Shown: one piece after another, positions 56,445 through 64,000 of the stretch
Layout: the number at the start of each line of letters is the position of its first letter
Numbering within the stretch: the first letter of the stretch is position 1
DNA from: Chrysemys picta bellii
Taxonomy: Eukaryota; Chordata; Testudines; Emydidae
DNA: 64,000 nt
NCBI RefSeq assembly: GCF_011386835.1
Contig: NC_088792.1
Span: 235,234,394 to 235,298,393, forward strand
Reading direction: 5' to 3'
The notes under the pieces: model-generated
Database searches by the model: none
What the model was told of the DNA's origin: nothing
Seen by the model: only the letters and a program-made list of their open reading frames with translations
Translations under genes and position numbers: made by a program

Positions 56445-57422
56445 CAGTAACTCCTCACTTAAAGTCGTCTCGGTTATCATTGTTCCGTTGTTATGTTGCT
56501 GATCAATTAGGGAACATGCTCGTTTAAAGTTGTGCAATGCTCCCTTCTAACGGTCGTTTGGCAGCCACCTACTTTGTCCACTGCTTGCAGGAAGAGCAGC
56601 CCGTTGCAGCTAGCTGGTGGGGGGCTTGTAACCGGAGTGGACCGGCAGCTCCCCCATTAGCTACCCGCTCCCCTAAGTTCCCTGTGCTGCAGCCGTCCAG
56701 CAGGCTATCGATCGGCAGTTCAGCTGTCCCTCCCCCCACTGCCATGTGCTGCTCCTGCCCTCTGCCGTGGAGCTGCTCCCAGAGACTCTTGCTTGCTGTG
56801 CAGGGGGGAAAGGGGGCTAATGTCAGGGTGTCCCCCTCCCGCCTGCACCTGCACCCCGCTTACCCCTTCTCCATATAGAGCAGGGAGGGGCAACAGATGG
56901 AGAGAGACATAGAGAGCTGGGGCAGCAGCTGCGGCCTCCACTTCCTGATCCACTTAAAAAGACAATGCACTTAAGAGTGGGTCAGCTTACTTAAAGGGGC
57001 AGTGTGCATCTCTCTCTTTCTCTCTCTCTCCCACACACAAGGTGTGTGTCTGTCTGCTATGCTGTCTCCCCTCCCTCGTGTTCATGCTGCCTTGTGTGAG
57101 AGGCTACATTAACAACAATGTGTTAACCCTTGAGGGCTCAGCCGAGTGCTAGTTCATCATTTAGCAGTAGCATCATTCATCACCTCAACCAAGCTTCACA
57201 ATCATCTTAGGTGTGAACAGTGTTCAATTGTTTGTTTAAAACGTATACTGTGTGTATATCTATATAATATATTGTTTTTTGTCTGGTGAAAAAAATTTCC
57301 CTGGAACCTAACCCCACCCATTTACATTAATTCTTATGGGGAAATTGGATTCACTTAACATCGTTTCGCTTAAAGTTGCATTTTTCAGGAACATAACTAC
57401 AACGTTAAGCGAGGAGTTACTG
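56445..57422. mobile_element. Tigger/pogo-like non-autonomous DNA transposon
   Basis: A 978 bp element with ends CAGTAACTCCTCACTTAA and TTAAGCGAGGAGTTACTG, flanked by TA on both sides (56443-56444, 57423-57424). The ends fit the pogo/Tigger pattern. The right side also has CTTAACATCGTTTCGCTTAA, matching the left CTTAAAGTCGTCTCGG. The interior is GC-rich with a CT-rich simple stretch (57009-57030) and encodes no transposase I can recognise. Confidence 0.88.
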
Positions 57423-57425
57423 TAC

Positions 57426-58165
57426 ACACTTACTGTGATGTAAGCACATGCTCCCCAGCCTCCCACTTATGCGCAGAACAAGCCCAGTGGTCACATTGCA
57501 TTGCAGCCATTCCAAGGCCCATATGCTGCTGTGTGAATTTCACAAATAATGAACAGGATTGGGATGGCTGCTATTAATACAAAGTTTAAAAATACTCTTA
57601 AGTGCTCAGATAAGAGGCAATAGGCAGAGTTCACTATGGTCCATTTATGCAAACCATAATCACTGTATTTTTTTTGCTCAGGTGTTACAGTGATAGGTGC
57701 CCTAAAGTCCCTAAATAGGACAACTACACTCTAAATTGGAAAGCTACAACTCATCTGGATAAAGGATATGCAGTGAGGATACGAACTGGGATAAAGTTCA
57801 GTTACTGTTGTCCCAATTATGCCTACTCTCCACCTGGGCAGTTTCTTGGGTTCCCAGGTCCCAATGTGCTAGAAGATGCACATTGTATTACTATCATGAT
57901 GTGCCGACTCTTGGGATTAGCTTGAGTGCGCGCTTAGGTTCCTACTGAAATATACATCTATCTCATTGCTTTCTGGACGGCCGTCAACTGAGCATCACTG
58001 GTACTTGATCTCTTTCATATTGAGCAGACCTTCAGTCATGATTTGGAAACTAGAAAGAAGGAAGTAGGAGAAACACTTTGGATTTTAAAAGTAATTATAA
58101 AATTGAACTTCTGCTGCTTGAACTGTCCATCATAAATCTTAATCATCCTGCCAGTCATAAATCTT
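57426..58165. other. Non-coding stretch, nothing recognised
   Basis: No element or exon recognised. Confidence 0.35.
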
Positions 58166-58169
58166 AATC

Positions 58170-58207
58170 ACAGTTCTTTGATAAGGTCACGCTTATCAAA
58201 GAACTGT
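58170..58207. other. Perfect 16-bp inverted repeat (hairpin)
   Basis: ACAGTTCTTTGATAAG and its complement CTTATCAAAGAACTGT are separated by six bases (GTCACG). Just upstream the 15-base word CATAAATCTTAATCA occurs twice (near 58131 and 58156). The sequence shows a stem but nothing that identifies its function. Confidence 0.7.
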
Positions 58208-58374
58208 AAATATCTAAATATCTCTGTAGAAAATTGACATTGTGTATCTAGAAATCATCTTGACACCAGAAAGCTTTTTCCTAGTATAATTAAACTGAAT
58301 TTGCTTCTGTGTCTGTCCTTGGGAGAACATTATATTTGGAGCATCTCTCTTGAATGATGCCTTCAAATAACACT

Positions 58375-58470
58375 ACAGTCAGATTCTCAGCTGGTGTAAA
58401 TCTGACTAGCTCCAAGGAAGTCAGTAGAGTCACACTGACTTATGCCAACTGAACATCTGGCGCTGTACCA
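58375..58470. repeat. Palindromic interspersed repeat
   Basis: GTCAGATTCTCAGCTGGTGT, AAATCTGACTAGCTCCAAGG, AAGTCAGTAGAGTCACACTG. It is similar to the segment at 49128. Confidence 0.5.
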
Positions 58471-60805
58471 TGAAGAGGAGCTACATGTCTGATTAGTGCT
58501 ATAATACGGTGGCGTTTTTATAAAGCAACCCACTCTGGTTTCCAATTTCATTATATGATGTAAATTTGTCCTAGTGACCACTGAGGGTCTGAAAAATGGG
58601 TTGCTTAATAGATGTGGTTTTCTAATAAAAGTGGATCAGAAATGTATTCCTGGGCTATTTTTGGGTGGTCTCTTAAAACAGGCTGTTTTAATAAGAGATG
58701 TCTTTGTACAGGTTTCATGTTAAATTTCTAGCTAAAGACATGCAGCTCAGAATGGAATAGAAAAATGAATGGGCCACATGAGCTGCCTTATTCTGGGGGT
58801 GTGTGTGTGTGCTGTAAGTTATTAGAGAGAGGTATATTAATGCCCTATTATTAAAACAAATAGTACTACAACAGAGAGATTTAGGAAAAAAAGATTCAGT
58901 GTAAATACCTGAGGCCAGTTAGCAATGCTAGTATTAGATCAGTTTCTCTGGTGCTATTCTGAGCACCAAAGCACCAGATTTGCACTACTGATGTTTTGAT
59001 TTCACTTACTTTCTTTGTTTAACTATTTATGCACCTTGGCCCCCAGAACATCTGCGGCCATGTATTTTGATACAGGTCAATTATAAAGAAAGCTACAGGA
59101 TTATGTGAATCCCATATCTGTCCGTTGGAAATATGAACAATTCATCTTGGGCAATCCAGTGTTGAAATTTCTCGTTTTCTGTCTATCCTTTCTTCATACC
59201 ATTTATGTACGCCCACCTTTAGAATGAAACGCAACAACAGTTTGAAAGCTTTCAGCAGCCTACAGAACAGTTTATGCCAGGAAGTAAAGAATACCATATT
59301 GACATGAAACTACAGTGGGAATATAATTAATATTATCCACAGAGGAATTTGGCTAAAACAGTGGAATTAACACCCTTACTCTTGTGAACAGTGTCATAGG
59401 ATCTTTATTGACCACAGTTGGTCAGATTCCAGTTAGAAGTGATCCTGGACTCAAGGCCTGGACCGTTATCTGTTTCCCCCCCCTTTGTCCTCTGTCCTAT
59501 TTTTCATTTTGAATCAGATACAAATGTTTTAAATATTTTATTGAGCATTTGAATTTTATTTTGTAGGAGTACTTATTAAGGATTAATAACATTTAAAAAA
59601 TACCTTCGTTCAGCTCTTCAGAGAGAAAGTTAACTTTTCAAAGGACAATCCCAACAGAGACTCTGAAGCTGCATATTATCAGTTCTTTCAAAGCTAGCTA
59701 ATATGGCAAGAGTGTACTTGGTGTTACTCACAACATACAATGTGAATATTCTTTGAGAGATTTACAGTAAAAGTAGGCACAATGCAATCCATGGGGAAAA
59801 AATATCATCGGAAGCAATGTCCACTCAACCTATTAGAGGTCTCCTTAGTAAGGATGCGTCTAATCTTTGATTTCATGTTGGTTTGGTGTATGTATGAATA
59901 TAGACCGTTTTTACAGTATGTAAATTAATTGAACACTGATTTCTTGGGAAGCATGAATTTAAAGTAATCACTTGGAAAGTGATCTGACACTTATGCAGAT
60001 CACTACAGAATGCTATGGAATGACAGCACCACTTGGGTTTGACAGCATGATTTTGAAATTTGCAAATGGATGCTCAGTGCTCAGATGAGCACTCATAGCA
60101 GGGTGTTCTGGAAGGAACCTTCATTTTGAGTTTGTAGGAAGGATATGAGTAAAAAAAGAAAACTTGGATTGAAATTTTTTTTATTTATGATTCTGTTATG
60201 TTCATGGCATAAGCACAGATAAGTTAGATACTCTTGCTGAAGGTTGCATTGCAACACTGCTTTTATTTTTAGAATCCAAACTAATACATAGTAACTCAAA
60301 ACAGAGAGAGACAAAGTAGGCTGCTCCATAAAGCACAGAGGCACAACCCATCCCACCTTGTTTTAGTCTGGTTCTTTCCAGGTTCTTCTGATCACATACT
60401 TTACTCCGGAGTCCTCTACGTGCAAGCAAAAACAGGCAATTCCCCCCCCCCCCCGATCCCCACACTGTTGAACTGATTGCTTGCAATTCCAATACAGTCC
60501 TCAGTACACCTATGGCAGAGTTCAAACTACAAAACCCACAGTTCTTCAAGGTTAATCCCATTTTGGGATGCGCTAGAAAGGGCATGATGGAACACATGCA
60601 AATCAGCAGGTGCTGCTGCTCTAGTGTTCCAAGAGAAATTAGAATGAAAAGCCACTCATGAAGAGCTGGTCATCTGTACACCTGGCATTTTTTCTGCTTT
60701 GATCTGTATATCCAATGTGTTCATCACAGGTAACTTCAAATCCCTTCTTATTGAATATCTGTAATGTATAGAGAGTCAGGTGTTTTTTGAGCAAAGACTG
60801 CAAGA
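58471..60805. other. Non-coding stretch, nothing recognised
   Basis: There is a short (GT)n near 58799-58811 and a poly-C tract at 60441-60454. No element or exon recognised. Confidence 0.35.
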
Positions 60806-60811
60806 ACACTT

Positions 60812-62242
60812 TGTGACAGTGTAACCCATAAGGCTTTATGGGGTGTGTGTGTGCTTATAAATGTATGTATGACATAACTGGAATATGTTCTGTGCTGCCT
60901 GTGCCATGTAATATATCTCCGTAAAGGTTATGGTCTACTATATCTATTCATCCTATCTGTACACATATATCATTTTCTACTTGACGTTAAGAATATGGGC
61001 TGTATACTTGCTTGGTTTCTAAGTAAGCTTTGTGAGGCATTTGATCAGTTTCTTTAGGAAGGAATTTGCAAGGTTAAGTACCTGATCAGGAAGCACTTGG
61101 GGAACAATGCATCTTGGAATGCTCCAATCCACATAAGAAGTCTTCCTGGAGACATACAAGCAGGGCCGGCTCCAGGCACCAGCTTACCAAGCAGGTGCTT
61201 GGGGCGGCCACTTCGGAGAGGGGCGGCACATCCAGCTGTTCAGCGGCAATTCGGAGGATGGTCCCTCACTCCTGCTCGGAGCAAAGGACATCCCGCTGAA
61301 TTGCCGCCGCAGATCGCGATCGTAGCTTGTTTGTTTGTTTGTTTCGCTGCTTGGGGCGGCCAAAACCCTGGAGCCGGCCCTGCATACAAGATACCATGTG
61401 GACAATGGCTTCGGCCTGTAAAGACTGAGTCATGCAGGGACATGTGACTTGCCCAGGTGACTCCAGAACTCCATCTTGGAGCTGGACTTTGCATAGGAGG
61501 GGGGTCTCCACCAACAAGAGAGAGTCTATTTAAACCTGTGGGAAACCCCTCCATTTTGTCTTCAGCTGGCTAAAGAAGGAGCCTCTCCACCTCCCCAGGA
61601 TACTCGAAGGAAACTGGAACAAAGGACAGTAACTACAGGGGGTGTGAGTGATTGCTGAACCCAGGCTAAAAGGAGATTAGACTGTAAAAGGGAGCATTCT
61701 GGAACTGGTAAGGAATTTATCTGTATTTAGTTTGATTAGACATAGATTTGCGCATTTTATTTTATTTTGCTTGGTGACTTACTTTGTTCTGTCTGTTACT
61801 ACTTGGAACCACTGAAATCCTACTTTCTGTATTTAATAAAATCACTTTTTATTCATTAACTCAGAGTATGTATTAATACCTGGGGGAGGAAACAACTGTG
61901 CATATCTCTCTATCAGTGTTATAGAGGGTGAACAATTTATGAGTTTGCCCTGCATAAGTTTTTTATGCAGGGTAAAACGGATTTATTTGGGTTTAGACCC
62001 CATTGGGAGTTGGGCATCTGAGTGCTAAAGACAAGCACACTTCTGTGAGCTGTTTTCGGGTAAACTTGCAGCTTTGGGGCAAGTGATTCAGACCCTGGGT
62101 CTGCGTTGGAGCAGACGGGAGTGTCTGGCTCAGCAAGACAGGGTGCTGGAGTCCTGAGCTGGCAGGGAAAACAGGAATAAAAGTAGTCTTGGCACACTGG
62201 ATGGCAACTGCCAAGGGGGTTTCTGTGATCCAACCCGTCACA
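60812..62242 (+). repeat. Solo LTR, 1.43 kb, with 5-bp target duplication
   Basis: It starts TGTGACAGTGTAACCC and ends CCAACCCGTCACA (TG...CA), flanked by an exact 5-bp duplication CACTT (60807-60811, 62243-62247). It holds a polyadenylation signal TTTAATAAAATCAC (near 61834) and a TATA-like TCTATTTAAACC (near 61528). No internal region or second LTR is present, so it is a solo LTR left by recombination. A family A hAT MITE is nested at 61161-61382. The 5-bp duplication fits gypsy or retrovirus-type integration. The family is not named. Confidence 0.88.
61161..61382. mobile_element. hAT-type MITE, family A copy 4 (in solo LTR)
   Basis: A 222 bp element with ends CAGGGCCGGCTCCAGG and CCTGGAGCCGGCCCTG. 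It shows the best-preserved inverted repeats of the four copies. An exact 8-bp duplication CATACAAG lies at 61153-61160 and 61383-61390. It carries a (GTTT)n tract near the right side where other copies have poly-T. It inserted into the LTR, so it is younger than the LTR. Confidence 0.95.
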
Positions 62243-62247
62243 CACTT

Positions 62248-64000
62248 CACTCCAAATTACATTAGGACCATATAACTAGCTCTGGTCAAGAAGAGATCAC
62301 TGAAGACTACTATGAATGAATATTAGTATATATTTGAGGAAACTGTCACCATCAAAATGACGAGACTTCTTACATTTATTAATTATTTAAATACACTTTG
62401 CTTCCACCTGAAGAATCATTGTGAGCACATGGATTAAACACAAATTGTAATAGTTTTGCTCCTCTTCAAGACTTACGTTGCCCAATAGTTGTTAAATAGC
62501 TATTCTTTGTACACTAGAAAAAATAAGGATTAATCTGCTAAATATGACTCACTTCCATCAATTTTATCTCTTCCCTCATCTCCCCTACTAGCAACTCAGA
62601 GTGAGATGTATACTTATTTTCTGACAAGGGAAATCAGCTTTGCTTAATTTATATGTGAGGTTGTTTATGCATTTCTCAGCATAATTTAATGATATTTCAG
62701 ATCCATATAACACGATGGACAGCGGACAATGGGACTTACTATGCAGCCATTTGGAATTATTATTGTTGGGTTAAGGACTTTTCAAAATATGCATTACCTG
62801 TTCAGGAAATGTTTAAAACATGACCTGTAATAGAAAATTTGGTCTTTGAACAATTATCCTTAAGCTATTTGTCTTTTTAGGGGCTTGTGAGTTTTTGGAG
62901 TTCTTAAAATCTATTTTGTAAATACCTAACATAGGACTTATCATAGTTAGTTGGGGACTTGTTAGGAGACTTTTGATTCCTTTATCCCAGGATTCTAGAA
63001 AGAATGGACCATGATAACAGCTGATGATCCAGTTTCTCATCTCAGTGACCCTGAAACAACTTCACTGAAGTCAGTGGTCTTACCTTGAAATGAGAATTTG
63101 GCCCATATGACAATATAGCCACCACCATTTTTGCATAGACAGTTTTCCTTATAAACTAGGATCTGAGGGCAGCTAATGGTCAGCAGATGTATTAATATGT
63201 TAATGTTGATTTTACATTGACAGTAATAGTGATTTTTAACTCGTATTGCAATTTTGACCTTTCCAGGCTTCCTGGGATTTTTATGCATACACTTGGTCAT
63301 CAAATCAAAATTACTGTTGTACCTACCACAAGGACAAAAAGGCCTGAACAAGTCGCCAGCATCTTACTGTTCACTGATGCACTTTTTGGTTTCAGGAAGA
63401 ACCATGGATTAATGACTGACAAAATCATGAAGAGTGGATCTAAAACTCTGAGCCAAACAATTATCCCAATTAGGGGTCTGATCTCAAGTGGTAGGTACTG
63501 ACTACTTACAATGGCCATCGATTGTCGCTCAGTGCTTGCATTCTTTGTATTATGTTTCCATTTCCCCTCTTTAGGAGAGATCCTCATTGCCTACAGATTC
63601 TACTTAGAAGTGTGATTTATTCTATAAAAATGGCATTGTCCAGTTCTGCATTTCTTGTGTCTCTGGCTCCTGAATTTTATTTGTTTTAAAGTGTTTTGTT
63701 TAAAAAAAAAATAACCCAAATACCTGTGCTTATAACCTTGAGTCTTGCAATCTCATCCTGGGATCTGAAAGTCAAGTGGATTCCTAGATAACTTTCAATT
63801 ATAGATAACATCTCTGTTTGAGCGTATGCAACAGAGTAGAATCTGTGTGTGTGTGTGTGTGTGTGTCTTTCTCTTTTTCTGCCACAGCTGTATTGGCTCT
63901 AACATGAGTAAAAATAGTAAAAACTCACTGTTGCTAAAGTAAGCAGAAATGACTGAATATACATAGTGAGTATCAGTTGAGTAAAAAGCTGCTATTTTTA
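62248..64000. other. Non-coding stretch, nothing recognised
   Basis: A segment near 63055-63110 (CAACTTCACTGAAGTCAGTG ... AGAATTTGGCCC) resembles the palindromic repeat family. I see nothing else I can support apart from the microsatellite at 63844. Confidence 0.35.
63844..63867. repeat. (GT)n microsatellite
   Basis: An uninterrupted run of about 12 GT units. Confidence 0.95.

Noticed and set aside
1..64000. CRISPR array or tandem satellite
   Set aside because: No regularly spaced repeats were seen. The only tandem repeats are short microsatellites and homopolymers.

Overview
This is a vertebrate nuclear segment, most likely from a turtle (Testudines) or another archosauromorph reptile. The inference rests on repeat content: several CR1 LINEs ending in ATTCTATGAT-type tails, Penelope-like elements (PLEs) with a GIY-YIG endonuclease, a Gmr1-type Ty3/gypsy retrotransposon, a PIF/Harbinger element, many hAT and Tc1/mariner-type MITEs, and old MIR-like SINEs. 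I recognise no host protein-coding exon, tRNA, rRNA or CRISPR array. The window looks like intergenic or long-intron DNA, and every recognisable coding stretch is transposon-derived and damaged.

Layout. 0-9.4 kb: mostly old single-copy-looking DNA with two copies of a ~220 bp hAT MITE (590-834, 3546-3756), an unclassified segment with 13-bp inverted ends (1279-1913) and a CR1/SINE tail fragment. 9.5-15.5 kb: a complete but decayed LTR retrotransposon (LTRs 9492-10197 and 14791-15489) with order gag - protease - integrase - RT - RNase H. Its RT is split by a 924 bp hAT insertion carrying an 8-bp target duplication. 16.6-21.8 kb: a 673 bp hAT MITE, a CR1 RT pseudogene, a snapback PLE insertion, a solo-LTR-like segment and a very GC-rich 630 bp palindrome. 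23-31 kb: CR1 fragments, a TA-flanked foldback MITE, an LTR fragment, a second snapback PLE and a third copy of the hAT MITE. 33.5-35.4 kb: a Harbinger element whose transposase keeps its DDE residues but carries five in-frame stops. 42-51 kb: Harbinger-type and mariner-type MITEs, a snapback insertion of a second PLE family, and a hAT inserted inside another hAT. 53.3-57.4 kb: a 5'-truncated PLE with an intact GIY-YIG ORF, a minus-strand CR1 and a Tigger-like element. 60.8-62.2 kb: a solo LTR with a perfect 5-bp target duplication that contains the fourth hAT MITE.

The most interesting signal is the PLE set. Four independent insertions each have an exact 13-bp target-site duplication. Three are snapback (inverted-arm) structures. 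The 3' tail folds as a hammerhead-ribozyme-like motif, although stem I is not convincing and there is one extra nucleotide before stem II. No element here appears able to move on its own. Family names are from memory of the families; boundaries and target duplications were read directly.
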